Both the position numbers and the translations under genes were made by a program. The notes beneath the pieces are model-generated. The model was not told where the DNA came from and searched no databases. It was given only the letters and a program-made list of their open reading frames with translations. A stretch of DNA of 64,000 nucleotides from NCBI RefSeq assembly GCF_030929555.1, contig NZ_JAVFVT010000011.1, positions 116,879 through 180,878 of the forward strand, written 5' to 3'. Source of the stretch: Paenibacillus sp. LHD-117. Its GTDB lineage: Bacteria; Bacillota; Bacilli; Paenibacillales; Paenibacillaceae. Positions 53,930-64,000 of this stretch are shown here, one piece after another; within the stretch, counting starts at the first letter, position 1; each line of letters begins with the position of its first letter.

Positions 53930-53946
53930 TTAGTATCAGATACTAA
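53930..53946 (+). promoter_or_regulatory. FapR-type operator upstream of fabI
   Basis: TTAGTATCAGATACTAA is a perfect 17-base palindrome that fits the TTAGTACC-type FapR consensus. FapR represses fatty-acid genes and is released by malonyl-CoA. The site sits just after the fabI -10, as repressor sites do. Confidence 0.8.
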
Positions 53947-53998
53947 ACTCAGGTGCTAATCCTGAATACTGGATATACAAAGTCAACGGAGGTGCGGG

Positions 53999-54775
53999 AT
54001 GTACAATTGGATGGCTGGCAAAAACGTGGTCGTGATGGGCGTCGCGAACGAAAGAAGCATTGGATGGGGAATCGCCAAATCGCTGCATCGGGCTGGTGCC
54101 AATCTTATTTTTACTTATCGGAAGGAACGTTCCTTCCTCAAGCTTTCCAAGCTGTTGGAGGACGCAGGCATTCAGCCGCTTTTGACGGTTTCCTGCGACG
54201 TTTCCGACGATGCGAGCATCGCCACCGCGTTTCATCAGATTGGCGAGCGGGCGGGAATCATTCACGGGGTGGCGCATTCCATCGCGTTCGCGGATAAGGA
54301 TGAGCTCAAAGGCGAATACGTGGACACCTCGAGGGAAGGGTTCCTGCTCGCCCAGAACGCAAGCGCGTATTCCTTCGTTGCCGTAGCACGAGAAGCCAAA
54401 AAGTGGATGAGCGAAGGCGGCGGAATCGTTACGCAAACCTATATCGGAGCAGAGCGCGTCGTCCGAAATTACAACGTCATGGGAGTAGCCAAAGCTTCAT
54501 TGGAGGCAAGCGTCAGATATTTGGCGGAAGACCTCGGCAAATACGGCATCCGGGTCAATGCGGTATCCGCCGGCCCCATACGGACATTGGCCGCCAAAGG
54601 GGTGTCCGGCTTCAACGATATTATGGCGACGATTGAAGAGAAGGCTCCGCTGAGGCGGAACGTCGACCAAGACGAGGTAGGGGACGCCACGCTGTTTTTG
54701 CTCAGCGATCTGTCTCGGGGAGTGACGGGCGAAGTGCTTCACGTGGATTCCGGATATCATATTCTTGGCCTATGA
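53999..54775 (+). CDS. fabI: enoyl-[acyl-carrier-protein] reductase FabI
   Basis: 258 residues, short-chain dehydrogenase type. NADH or NADPH-dependent reduction of enoyl-ACP, last step of each fatty acid elongation round. Motifs: VVVMGVANERSIGWGIAKSL, CDVSDD, GVAHSIAFADKDELKGEYVD, and the catalytic pair in RNYNVMGVAKASLEASVRYL (Y-x6-K), then GIRVNAVSAGPIRTLAAKG and EVLHVDSGYHILGL. GGAGGTG precedes the ATG. The operator upstream indicates control by FapR. This is the target of triclosan-type inhibitors. Confidence 0.96.
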   Translation: MYNWMAGKNVVVMGVANERSIGWGIAKSLHRAGANLIFTYRKERSFLKLSKLLEDAGIQPLLTVSCDVSDDASIATAFHQIGERAGIIHGVAHSIAFADKDELKGEYVDTSREGFLLAQNASAYSFVAVAREAKKWMSEGGGIVTQTYIGAERVVRNYNVMGVAKASLEASVRYLAEDLGKYGIRVNAVSAGPIRTLAAKGVSGFNDIMATIEEKAPLRRNVDQDEVGDATLFLLSDLSRGVTGEVLHVDSGYHILGL

Positions 54776-54782
54776 GCCGGCC

Positions 54783-54815
54783 GAACCGTCCTTCGACAGG
54801 GCGGTTTTCTGTTTT
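54783..54815 (+). terminator. terminator after fabI
   Basis: AACCGTCC and GGGCGGTT pair around TTCGACA, followed by T-rich sequence. Confidence 0.78.
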
Positions 54816-54947
54816 ATGAAAATCGAATAAAAATAGGTTGTGAGCCCTACGCGAAGAAGGGTTACATCGATTTGTGTCGAATTAATCGTTTAAGCAAACG
54901 AATGGAGAGGTTAGAAGCTTACTAATTCCTAGAAGGGATTGACGGAC

Positions 54948-56219
54948 TTGAGCCATGACTTGTGGGCGCATGTCGTGCATAGCTTTCTATTTGTTGTCAT
55001 GGCGTGTATGGCTTATTTGCTCGTTTCGCCGAAACATAAGTTCCATCCGAAGAAGCAACTGATTACTTACATTTGCGTAAGCAGTCTGATCGTCGTGGCT
55101 TATTTGGCCGTCGAGCGTCCCGATCCTGCCGTCTTCGCTTTATATATGACGCCGATCTGCCTGGCGCTTGCGATCCTTTATTATCGTTGGACAGCTAGCA
55201 GTGTGTGCATCGTCATCATGACCGGGGCAAGTATTTTTCTGCTCGGGAACGCGTGGGAGCCCGTCGTTGCCAGTACAACCGTACTTGTAGGCTTGGGCAT
55301 TGTCGCCGTGACCAAATTGCCGATCAACTCGTTGTTCCGCATGTCGTCGTTTACGCTCATCGGAACGTCGCTTTATTTGGGCACTTATCTGGGAGTCGAT
55401 TGGAGAATCAGCGATACCCTCTCGGCGAGTCCGGAGGAGCTGCTATTATTCATTCCGGCGGCGCTCGTCTCCGCATGGATGGTCGCCTTCCTATCCTTTT
55501 TCGTGAAAAATCAGATCCATTTGCAGAAAGAGCTTAATCTTTCCGAGAAATACCAGACGATCGGCCAGCTGGCTGCTTCGATCTCGCATGAGATCCGCAA
55601 CCCGCTTACGACGACGCGAGGGTTCTTGCAGCTCATGAATTACGATAAGCTGACCAAAGAAAATTTCGAGCGATACCGTAAGTTCGCCTTCGAAGGATTG
55701 GATCATGCGAACAGCATCATCACGGATTACTTGAATTTCTCCAAGCCGAACAACGAAATTCCGAAGCAGTTGAACGTCGCGGCCGAGATCGAAGGCGTCG
55801 TCAAATGGCTTCAGCCCTATGCCGTGCAGTCGAACGTCTCGATCGTGACGCATCATATGTCCGAAGATCCTCTCTACATAAGCGCGGAGCCGAAGCAATT
55901 TCAGCAATGCATGTTAAATATTATGAAGAACGCGATCGAGTCGATGACCGAGAGCGGCGGATTGCTTACCGTGCATAGCCGATCGGTTGGCGAGCACGCG
56001 CAAATTTTGATTCGCGATACGGGCGTCGGGATGGACCAAGATCAGCTGAAGCAAATCGGGATGCCGTATTTCTCCACCAAGGAGAGTGGAACGGGGCTTG
56101 GACTTATGGTCGTCATGAGTCTGGTCAAGGCGATGAACGGCAAAATCATGTTTCGCAGCAAGCCGAATCAAGGCACGATCTGCGAAATTCACTTAAACCG
56201 ATACCGGTCGACTATATAA
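54948..56219 (+). CDS. KinB-like sporulation sensor histidine kinase
   Basis: About 423 residues. Six membrane helices (about 10-195; VVHSFLFVVMACMAYLLVS, LITYICVSSLIVVAYLAV, YMTPICLALAILYYRW, VVASTTVLVGLGIVAVT, LFIPAALVSAWMVAFLSFFV), then HisKA with the phosphoacceptor in LAASISHEIRNPLTTTRGFL and HATPase_c (LNIMKNAIESMTESGGLL, DTGVGMDQDQLKQIGMPYFS and TKESGTGLGLMVVMSLVKAM). This layout, with a 5TM-type sensor and PYFSTKESGTGLGL, is that of KinB, which feeds the Spo0 phosphorelay. TTG 54948 (AAGGGA nine bases before) is favoured over TTG 54939. Confidence 0.9.
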   Translation: MSHDLWAHVVHSFLFVVMACMAYLLVSPKHKFHPKKQLITYICVSSLIVVAYLAVERPDPAVFALYMTPICLALAILYYRWTASSVCIVIMTGASIFLLGNAWEPVVASTTVLVGLGIVAVTKLPINSLFRMSSFTLIGTSLYLGTYLGVDWRISDTLSASPEELLLFIPAALVSAWMVAFLSFFVKNQIHLQKELNLSEKYQTIGQLAASISHEIRNPLTTTRGFLQLMNYDKLTKENFERYRKFAFEGLDHANSIITDYLNFSKPNNEIPKQLNVAAEIEGVVKWLQPYAVQSNVSIVTHHMSEDPLYISAEPKQFQQCMLNIMKNAIESMTESGGLLTVHSRSVGEHAQILIRDTGVGMDQDQLKQIGMPYFSTKESGTGLGLMVVMSLVKAMNGKIMFRSKPNQGTICEIHLNRYRSTI

Positions 56220-56227
56220 AAATAATC

Positions 56228-56258
56228 AAGAACCATTGACTCCGGTCAATGGTTCTTG
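56228..56258. terminator. bidirectional terminator between the kinase and GGDEF genes
   Basis: AAGAACCATTGAC and GTCAATGGTTCTT pair over 13 bases around TCCG. It overlaps the last codons of the GGDEF gene. Confidence 0.82.
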
Positions 56259-57169
56259 TCGTATTGCTTCAATCCGTACATGGATTGGTCCGCCTCGTTA
56301 ATGAGCTCCCGCAGACTTGAGTCGCTGCCGCTTCTGGAGCTCATTCCCACACTGGCGTATACGGACACGAAATCGCCTTTCAGCCGGTAGGGCTGCTTCA
56401 ACGCGAGCTTGATTTTGTCCGCGACGATCTGCAGGTCGTGCTTGCCGGCAAGATGCTGAAGGCAGACGATAAACTCGTCGCCTCCGTAACGGATAATAAC
56501 ATCGGACTTTCGAACGCTGTTCCTAAGCCGGCCAGCCACTTCTTGCAGCAGCGCGTCTCCGGTATCATGGCCGTAACGGTCGTTGATCGCTTTAAAGTCG
56601 TCTATGTCGATGAACAACACGCTATACCGTTTGTCCGAACCGCAGCCGCACAGATGAGCAAGATATCGCCGATTAAATAAGCCGGTGAGGCTGTCGGTTA
56701 CGCATGCGTTCTCCAGCCCGATCATATACCCGGCTTGCGACGACATGGCAAGCAGAAGTTCGACTTGTCCTGCCGACAAGGCAATCGGAGCCGAGTGAAG
56801 CAAAACAATGGAGCCGATCGGAGCCGTGTGGTCCGCATTCATGATCGGAAAGCTGGCTAACGAGCCATGCGGGAATTTCTGAGCCGACCTACAGCCGTTG
56901 AACCGTATATCTTCCGCAAGATGAAGTACCGAGATGTAGGTTGGAGGCGCGAAAGGAGAGTAACGATCGGAATCAGGCATGGGATCATAGAGGATGGGAA
57001 GGGTATCGCCGGCATCGATTCCGTTCTCGTTCCGGTTATAGGATTGGATAACGCGCAGCAACATGCCTTCTTGAATGGCGAAGCAGACGGTATCGATATC
57101 GAGCAGATGCTTCAACGAATGCAAGGATAGCCGGGCGGCGTCCTCAAATGAACGAATCTGACGGCTCAT
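56246..57169 (-). CDS. diguanylate cyclase with GAF-like sensor
   Basis: About 307 residues from ATG 57169 (GGAGATG six bases upstream); starts further up to 57265 lack a site. Residues 1-150 look like a GAF domain (LLDIDTVCFAIQEGMLLRVI, SVLHLAEDIRFNGC, GSLASFPIMNADHTAPIGSI). The C-terminal GGDEF domain has TDSLTGLFNRRYLAHL, FIDIDDFKAINDRYGHDTGD, the inhibitory I-site RKSD five residues before the intact signature RYGGDEFIVCLQHL. It should make cyclic di-GMP in the cytosol, with product feedback. The sensor ligand is unknown. Confidence 0.92.
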   Translation of the reverse strand: MSRQIRSFEDAARLSLHSLKHLLDIDTVCFAIQEGMLLRVIQSYNRNENGIDAGDTLPILYDPMPDSDRYSPFAPPTYISVLHLAEDIRFNGCRSAQKFPHGSLASFPIMNADHTAPIGSIVLLHSAPIALSAGQVELLLAMSSQAGYMIGLENACVTDSLTGLFNRRYLAHLCGCGSDKRYSVLFIDIDDFKAINDRYGHDTGDALLQEVAGRLRNSVRKSDVIIRYGGDEFIVCLQHLAGKHDLQIVADKIKLALKQPYRLKGDFVSVYASVGMSSRSGSDSSLRELINEADQSMYGLKQYDKNH

Positions 57170-57378
57170 GTTCTCATCTCCTGCTGAATAATAAGCGGAA
57201 TAGGACTTTTTTACCAAATAGACAGGTTCTAGTTCCATAGTAGACGATTCCATGCCGGGACTCAACCGTTTTTAGGACATAGTAGAAATTTATCCCTTTT
57301 CATATTAAATCGTATCCCTCGACCTTTAAAATAATAAATATATTAATTCTAATGCATAAAAATTAAGTATTGAATTAA

Positions 57379-58950
<1,572 letters not shown>

Positions 58951-58967
58951 CCAATGAATCGAAAAAC

Positions 58968-59013
58968 GAGGGGACGGATTGCGGCTTTGGCTGCTTATCC
59001 GTGCCCTCTTGTT
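58968..59013 (+). terminator. terminator after abfA
   Basis: GAGGGGACGGAT and ATCCGTGCCCTC pair (one mismatch) with an inner GCGGC/GCTGC stem, then TTGTTG. Confidence 0.65.
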
Positions 59014-59046
59014 GTATGATAGAAACATGTGGAAGGATGGGATGGA

Positions 59047-59955
59047 ATGATACAGGCGAATACGGATGCGAGGTGGCTGCCGCTTTACGAGGCGCTGGCC
59101 TCGGAGGTTCGGCTTGCGATACTGGAGCTGCTCGCGGGCGGCGCATTAAACGTGAAGGATATCGCGGCGGCTCTGGGACTGAGCAGCGCCATCGTGACGA
59201 TGCATATCCGCAAGCTGGAGGCGGCGGGATTGCTGCATACGCGGATGGTTCGCAAGGATGGAGGCACCCACAAAATGTGCGAGCTTGCCGAACAATCGAT
59301 CAAAATCGAGCTGCCACATAAGCGCGATCAGGCGATGCAGTCGCATGAAACGATAATCCCGATCGGGCATTACACCGAATTCGACGTTCATCCGACATGC
59401 GGGATCGCGACGCGGGAGTCCATTATCGGACAGTTCGACGATCCGAGGTACTTCTTGGAGCCGGATCGGATGAACGCTGGCGTGTTATGGTTCGGTTACG
59501 GGTTCGTCGAATACAAAGTGCCGAATTATTTGTTGTCGTCCCAGCAGCCGAATGCGCTGGAGATCATGCTCGAGATCGGCTCCGAGGCGCCCGGCGTCAA
59601 TGAGAATTGGCCGTCGGACATCAGCTTCCAGTTGAATGGAAGCGAGATCGGCACATGGACGAGTCCGGGCGATTACGGCGAGAAGAGGGGCAAGTTTTCG
59701 CCGAGCTGGTGGCCGGATTGGGTTAACCAATACGGTCTGCTGAAGCTCATCCGCGTTCAGGAGGATGGCACGTATATCGACGGACAGCGGATGTCGGATG
59801 TCGGACTTCGGGACATCGCGCTCGATCGCAACTTATGGATGCTCCGGATCGGCGTAAAAAAAGAAGCGAAACATGCGGGAGGCATTACGCTATACGGCAG
59901 CGGCTTCGGCAACTACAATCAGGATATCGTCTTCAAAGTGTATTACGAGGTCTAG
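59047..59955 (+). CDS. ArsR-type transcriptional regulator with jelly-roll-like C-terminal domain
   Basis: 302 residues. Residues 1-85 form an ArsR winged helix (YEALASEVRLAILELLAGGA, DIAAALGLSSAIVTMHIRKL, EAAGLLHTRMVRKDGG). The remaining 215 residues are a beta-rich domain (GVLWFGYGFVEYKVPNYLLS, ALEIMLEIGSEAPGVNENWP, DISFQLNGSEIGTWTSPGDY, GITLYGSGFGNYNQDIVFKV), a carbohydrate-binding-like fold. Such ArsR proteins usually sit beside glycosidase genes, and this one follows abfA by about 100 bases, so it likely senses a sugar and controls abfA or related genes. Start ATG 59047; GTG 59029 is possible. Confidence 0.85.
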   Translation: MIQANTDARWLPLYEALASEVRLAILELLAGGALNVKDIAAALGLSSAIVTMHIRKLEAAGLLHTRMVRKDGGTHKMCELAEQSIKIELPHKRDQAMQSHETIIPIGHYTEFDVHPTCGIATRESIIGQFDDPRYFLEPDRMNAGVLWFGYGFVEYKVPNYLLSSQQPNALEIMLEIGSEAPGVNENWPSDISFQLNGSEIGTWTSPGDYGEKRGKFSPSWWPDWVNQYGLLKLIRVQEDGTYIDGQRMSDVGLRDIALDRNLWMLRIGVKKEAKHAGGITLYGSGFGNYNQDIVFKVYYEV

Positions 59956-60106
59956 GCGGATTATACGGTAAGCTGGTGCCAGACAGCTCCAGTGGGAAGT
60001 AGCCGGCTAACGAGGTTTGTCGCCTGTAATTCCCTGTGGTTCTGCCTAGTGGATTCTGTTATTCTTCTAAAGGAGTTAAGAATCCATCATAGAGAGGAAC
60101 ATCATT

Positions 60107-61171
60107 GTGAAAAAGGGATTTATGCAAGGTACGGTCGCATTGCTGGCAGGTATGCTGCTTGTGGCTCCATTGCAACCGTCGATCGCGAAGGCGGCTGAAG
60201 GCACGACATTCGATATGTACTTTCCTACCGATATTGAGGATCATTGGGCATACTCGGAGATTGACAACTTTGTCGTCGCCGATTTGCTGAAGGGATATAA
60301 GGATGCTAGCGGCAATGTATTGGTGAAACCGGAGAAAAGCATTACTCGCGCCGAATTTGTTGCGATTCTCGTACGCGCGCTTGGTCTGAAGAGCGAGGAG
60401 GCGGGACAAACTTTCACGGACGTTCCCGCCGGCGAATGGTTTACGGAGCCGGTCCGGATCGCTAGCTCGCTTGGCGTCGTGAATGGCGTAACCGAAACGG
60501 AGTTCAGCCCGAATCAGCCGATCGAGCGCGGAGAAATCGCGACGATGATCGTCCGCGCGTTCAAAGATACGGTTGTCTTTAACGAGGAAGCGGGGGACGT
60601 CCAGTTCGACGACGTTCCGGCGTCGGATTACTTTGCGACGGAGTCGATCGCGCAAGCGAACGAAGCGGGCATCGTCAACGGCGTGGAAGAGCGGCTATTC
60701 AAGCCGTTCGCGAACGCGAAACGCGCTCAAGCCGTCGTCATGCTCCAGCGCGCGCTAGATTTGCAGGAAAGCAATTTGCCTGACGAAGAAATGCTGAAAT
60801 CCGTTATTCTAGATGCAGACAAAGCGGAGCTCGAGTCCATTAACAAAGGCGAAATTCAAGGGCTCGGCGATTTGCTTTCGAAACAATACACCGCATTCCA
60901 GCTTGTGTCGCTCGAACAATATATTGAAGGTATGCAGGATCTCGTTAAGGACGGCATTGCGATCAGCGTTGGAGAGACAGGAGCCAGGAACCTGGAAGTG
61001 ACGGCTGTTTCCGACCGCTTCGCGGTTATTAAATCGACCGGCGGCACATGGCAATTCACGTACGCTTATGACGGAGAACAGCAAACGGAGACAGTGTCCA
61101 GCGACGGTCATTACTACATGAAGAAAACAGACGACGGCACTTGGAAAATTTACGCGATCTACGAAGAATAA
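60107..61171 (+). CDS. secreted protein with three SLH domains
   Basis: 354 residues from GTG 60107 (GAGAGGAA upstream). Signal peptide (KKGFMQGTVALLAGMLLVAP to AKA at about 30), then three SLH repeats: IEDHWAYSEIDNFVVADLLK with ITRAEFVAILVRAL, FTDVPAGEWFTEPVRIASSL with IERGEIATMIVRAF, and FDDVPASDYFATESIAQANE with AKRAQAVVMLQRAL (about 40-230). SLH domains bind secondary polymers in the wall. The last 120 residues (ISVGETGARNLEVTAVSDRF, GGTWQFTYAYDGEQQTETVS) are a small SnoaL-like or unknown beta domain. Probably a cell-wall anchored protein; role unknown. Confidence 0.9.
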   Translation: MKKGFMQGTVALLAGMLLVAPLQPSIAKAAEGTTFDMYFPTDIEDHWAYSEIDNFVVADLLKGYKDASGNVLVKPEKSITRAEFVAILVRALGLKSEEAGQTFTDVPAGEWFTEPVRIASSLGVVNGVTETEFSPNQPIERGEIATMIVRAFKDTVVFNEEAGDVQFDDVPASDYFATESIAQANEAGIVNGVEERLFKPFANAKRAQAVVMLQRALDLQESNLPDEEMLKSVILDADKAELESINKGEIQGLGDLLSKQYTAFQLVSLEQYIEGMQDLVKDGIAISVGETGARNLEVTAVSDRFAVIKSTGGTWQFTYAYDGEQQTETVSSDGHYYMKKTDDGTWKIYAIYEE

Positions 61172-61189
61172 AATACACGTGTGATAACG

Positions 61190-61230
61190 AAGAAGGAGAA
61201 GATGCGAATAGGCATGCTCTCCTTCTTTGG
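61190..61230 (+). terminator. terminator after the SLH gene
   Basis: AAGAAGGAGA and TCTCCTTCTT pair around a 19-base loop. Confidence 0.7.
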
Positions 61231-61293
61231 TTGATTCTCGGAATGAAATGCGCCATGCCGCCAAAGAAGGCGACAGACAGTCGTTTCACCTTG

Positions 61294-62256
61294 TCAAAAC
61301 AAACTCCAATCCAGCTCCTTCGACATCGTCTCGAGCAGATGAACGCCCGCGATGCTGTTGCCTTTCGGATTCAAGGCAGGGCCGACGAGACCGATGCCGT
61401 AACGGCCCGGCACCATCGTCAGGATGCCTCCGGCCACTCCGCTTTTCGCGGGAAGACCAACCTCGATCGCGAACTCCCCCGACGCGTTGTACATGCCGCA
61501 GGTCACCATGAACGTCTTGGCGATCTGGACATATCGCCTCGGGACAAGCTCCGTTCCCGAAATCGGATCCGTCCCGTCGAAAGCGAGCACAAGCGCCATC
61601 CGCGCAAGATCGGAGCAGGTCGCGTTAATGGAACAATGGCGGAAATAGACGTCGAGGACATCGTCCACCTTTCCCTTCAGAACACCGTTATCCTTCAGGA
61701 AGTAGGCCATAGAGCGATTCAGATCGGCGAATTCCGCTTCCGATTCGTATACGGCGAGATCGTAATTAAGCGAATCGTTGCGGGATAATTTGCGGAAAAA
61801 CGCGAGCGTCCGATCGGATTTCTCTTCAGCGGTGTCTCCTGCAATAAGCGACGAGATCGCGATGGCTCCGGCATTGATAAGCGGATTAAAAGGAATGCCG
61901 GGCTGCACAAGCTCAAGCTTCAGCATGGAGTTGAAGTTGTCTCCGGTCGGCTCCATCCCGACTTTATCGAAGACGACGTCTTCACCGTTATCTATGAGGG
62001 CAAGCAGCAGCGTGAACACCTTCGAGATGCTCTGCATCGTAAAAGAAAGTCCGCAATCGCCCGCGGTAGCCGTATTCCCGTGCGCATCGACGATATGGAT
62101 GCCAAGCGCGCCGCCCGGCGCTTTGGACAACTCGGGAATATAGGATGCGACTTTACCGCCTTTGCACTGCAGCTTGCTGGCAGCCACCCATTCGGGCAGT
62201 CGCCCGCGCAGTATGTTTAGTTCGTTGGATGGGTTCGTATCGTTGCTAATCCTCAT
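61294..62256 (-). CDS. glsA: glutaminase GlsA
   Basis: 320 residues, beta-lactamase-like serine fold. It hydrolyses glutamine to glutamate and ammonia. Motifs: GCLSFTMQSISKVFTLLLAL (the SxxK serine and lysine), EPTGDNFNSMLKLELVQPGI, PFNPLINAGAIAISSLI, HCSINATCSDLARMALVLAF, VMVTCGMYNASGEFAIEVGL and AKSGVAGGILTMVPGRYGIG. GGAGG precedes ATG 62256. The next gene on this strand (62284) starts upstream with a 27-base gap, so they are probably co-transcribed. Confidence 0.95.
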   Translation of the reverse strand: MRISNDTNPSNELNILRGRLPEWVAASKLQCKGGKVASYIPELSKAPGGALGIHIVDAHGNTATAGDCGLSFTMQSISKVFTLLLALIDNGEDVVFDKVGMEPTGDNFNSMLKLELVQPGIPFNPLINAGAIAISSLIAGDTAEEKSDRTLAFFRKLSRNDSLNYDLAVYESEAEFADLNRSMAYFLKDNGVLKGKVDDVLDVYFRHCSINATCSDLARMALVLAFDGTDPISGTELVPRRYVQIAKTFMVTCGMYNASGEFAIEVGLPAKSGVAGGILTMVPGRYGIGLVGPALNPKGNSIAGVHLLETMSKELDWSLF

Positions 62257-62283
62257 GTTGGCGCGGCCTCCTCAGGACTTGAA

Positions 62284-63084
62284 CTAGGGTTGACGTTTGG
62301 ACTCGAATGCGAGCTGAGCCATGACTGGATAATGATCAGACGGATAGACTCCATCGTTTGAACCTCTATACACGGTTGTTTCTACAACGGAAACATCGCC
62401 GCTTGCGAAAATATAGTCGATCGGCTCGCCCTCGAGGCCGCCCTGGAAATCATGGAACGTACGCCCGACGGGTCCTTCGTACGACTCGTAAACATCCGTT
62501 AACTCAGCCTTTAATGTTCGAATGGCGGGATCGTCCGGATAACAGTTGAGATCTCCCGTTACGATAAAGGGATACTCTTCCCGCTCGCTAATTGATGCGA
62601 TCTTCCGCAGGATCAGCTTCGCGCTTTCCTCGCGGGCTTGCTGGCCGACATGGTCGAAATGCGTGTTGAACAAATAGAACTGCTCTTCCGGCGCATCCGC
62701 CCATTCGAAACGCGCCCATGAGCAAAATCTCGGGTAGTCCGCATCCCAAGCGCGGCCGGAAGGCGAATCAGGCGTTTCCGAAAGCCAAAATTGCCCATGC
62801 TCGACGAGCTTTAGCTGTCCATGGTCGTAATAGATCGCGCAGCATTCGTCAAGGCCTTCGTCTCCACTCTCATAACCCGCGCGTCCTTCGCCAATGCGGC
62901 TGTAAGCCGGAAGGAGGGCATCCAGCTCATTCAGCATCGCGTAGCGTCCTTCCTGCGTTCCGACGAGCAGCGGACGCATCTCCCGGATCACCGCGGCAGC
63001 TTGCTCCTTGCGATACGGCCAAGCATTTTCGCCGTCGGAAGGTACGTTAACCCTCAAATTAAATGTCATCACGTTTAGTTTCAT
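62284..63084 (-). CDS. endonuclease/exonuclease/phosphatase-family hydrolase
   Basis: 266 residues. Metal-dependent hydrolase fold: KLNVMTFNLRVNVPSDGENA (asparagine ligand), PLLVGTQEGRYAMLNELDAL (catalytic Glu), FCSWARFEWADAPEEQFYLF and NTHFDHVGQQAREESAKLIL (His, Asp), FIVTGDLNCYPDDPAI (Asp, Asn) and PIDYIFASGDVSV, YPSDHYPVMAQLAF (final Asp-His). No signal peptide. The substrate could be a phosphoester or nucleic acid; this group often hydrolyses phospholipids or sugar phosphates, and it cannot be decided. AAAGAGGT precedes the ATG. Confidence 0.9.
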   Translation of the reverse strand: MKLNVMTFNLRVNVPSDGENAWPYRKEQAAAVIREMRPLLVGTQEGRYAMLNELDALLPAYSRIGEGRAGYESGDEGLDECCAIYYDHGQLKLVEHGQFWLSETPDSPSGRAWDADYPRFCSWARFEWADAPEEQFYLFNTHFDHVGQQAREESAKLILRKIASISEREEYPFIVTGDLNCYPDDPAIRTLKAELTDVYESYEGPVGRTFHDFQGGLEGEPIDYIFASGDVSVVETTVYRGSNDGVYPSDHYPVMAQLAFESKRQP

Positions 63085-63207
63085 GCTTGTACCTCTTTCA
63101 TTTGAAAATATAACGATAATCCGATTATAACGGAATTCAATAAATCATCCCACCGTCCCTTTTATGATGCGATTTCCGATCATTTTAAAAAAAGTTTCCG
63201 AAAAGGC

Positions 63208-63237
63208 TTGACCAATTTGGACGGGTCATGGTATATT
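63208..63237 (+). promoter_or_regulatory. rRNA operon promoter
   Basis: TTGACC at 63208-63213 and TATATT at 63232-63237, spacing 18. Downstream, TTCTTTGAAAACTGAACAAC (63278-63302) is the usual leader sequence before Bacillales 16S genes. The 310 bases between 63085 and the 16S gene hold this promoter and leader and no other gene. Confidence 0.8.
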
Positions 63238-63396
63238 CTAATTCCGGCCGAGACATACACGGTTCGGACGAAAGAAAAGATTGTTCTTTGAAAACTGAAC
63301 AACGAGCGAAACTGCCCGATCTTAAGTTTTGCGAAGCAAAACACTTCGTAAACATAATGATCGAAATAGCAACAACGTTTTAGAGCTATCAAACAC

Positions 63397-64000
<604 letters not shown>

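Noticed and set aside
63085..63396. tRNA gene before the 16S gene
   Set aside because: No cloverleaf or TTCGA-type arm found; the stretch holds only the rRNA promoter and leader.

Overview
The window is a chromosomal segment of an endospore-forming, menaquinone-using member of the Firmicutes, most likely Paenibacillaceae (Paenibacillus or Cohnella type). The evidence is the 5' part of a 16S rRNA gene with Bacillales signature sequence at the right edge, sporulation genes (ytxC, gamma-type SASP, YhcN/YlaJ lipoprotein, prkA, spoVR), a futalosine-pathway gene (mqnC), SLH-domain proteins, and an S-box and a T-box leader. The backbone appears moderately GC-rich, and several genes start with TTG or GTG.

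Layout. 1-700: 3' part of a CorA-type transporter. 1048-4851: SAM-riboswitch-controlled metA, metI and mqnC. 4950-5756: a non-coding block with two different periodic repeat arrays. 5757-9884: ytxC, T-box leader and thrS, a 3D-domain protein and a small spore protein behind a sigma-G-like promoter. 10017-14833: a soluble chemoreceptor, a liaFSR operon and yugN. 14914-25812: a degraded integrated element (about 10.9 kb) bounded by perfect 18-bp repeats. It holds a truncated integrase joined to a truncated SLH-type lysin, a broken holin, a putative secreted toxin with a probable immunity partner, stalk-domain secreted proteins, an Mrr-like nuclease interrupted by TGA, an unrecognised two-gene cassette and YolD-like genes.

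25894-36848: htrA with a two-component system, ispH, a MITE-like element just upstream of aroF, glnA with a GlnR-type operator, serC, an orphan OmpR-type regulator and trmL. 37091-46579: an AbrB-type regulator, an aminotransferase, a DUF2161 nuclease-like protein, prkA, a HemAT-like globin sensor, and the ATP-grasp / alpha-E / transglutaminase operon. 46683-52126: YhcN-type lipoprotein, WGxxGxxG protein, FixH/YtkA-like lipoproteins, a PepSY protein and spoVR. 52346-64000: a DUF3817-MFS fusion, fabI behind a FapR-type operator, a KinB-like kinase, a GGDEF protein, a GH51 arabinofuranosidase with an adjacent ArsR-type regulator, an SLH protein, glutaminase, an EEP-family hydrolase, then the rRNA promoter and 16S gene.

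The most unusual part is the 14.9-25.8 kb element. Its replication and structural modules look to have been lost by one internal deletion between int and the lysin, while cargo genes that look like competition or defence functions remain. Elsewhere the interest lies in regulation readable from the DNA (S-box, T-box, FapR, GlnR and sigma-G sites) and in domain architectures (DUF3817-MFS, chemoreceptor with C-terminal Cache, five-repeat LiaF). No function was confirmed by a database search; family names rest on recognition of motifs and overall sequence.
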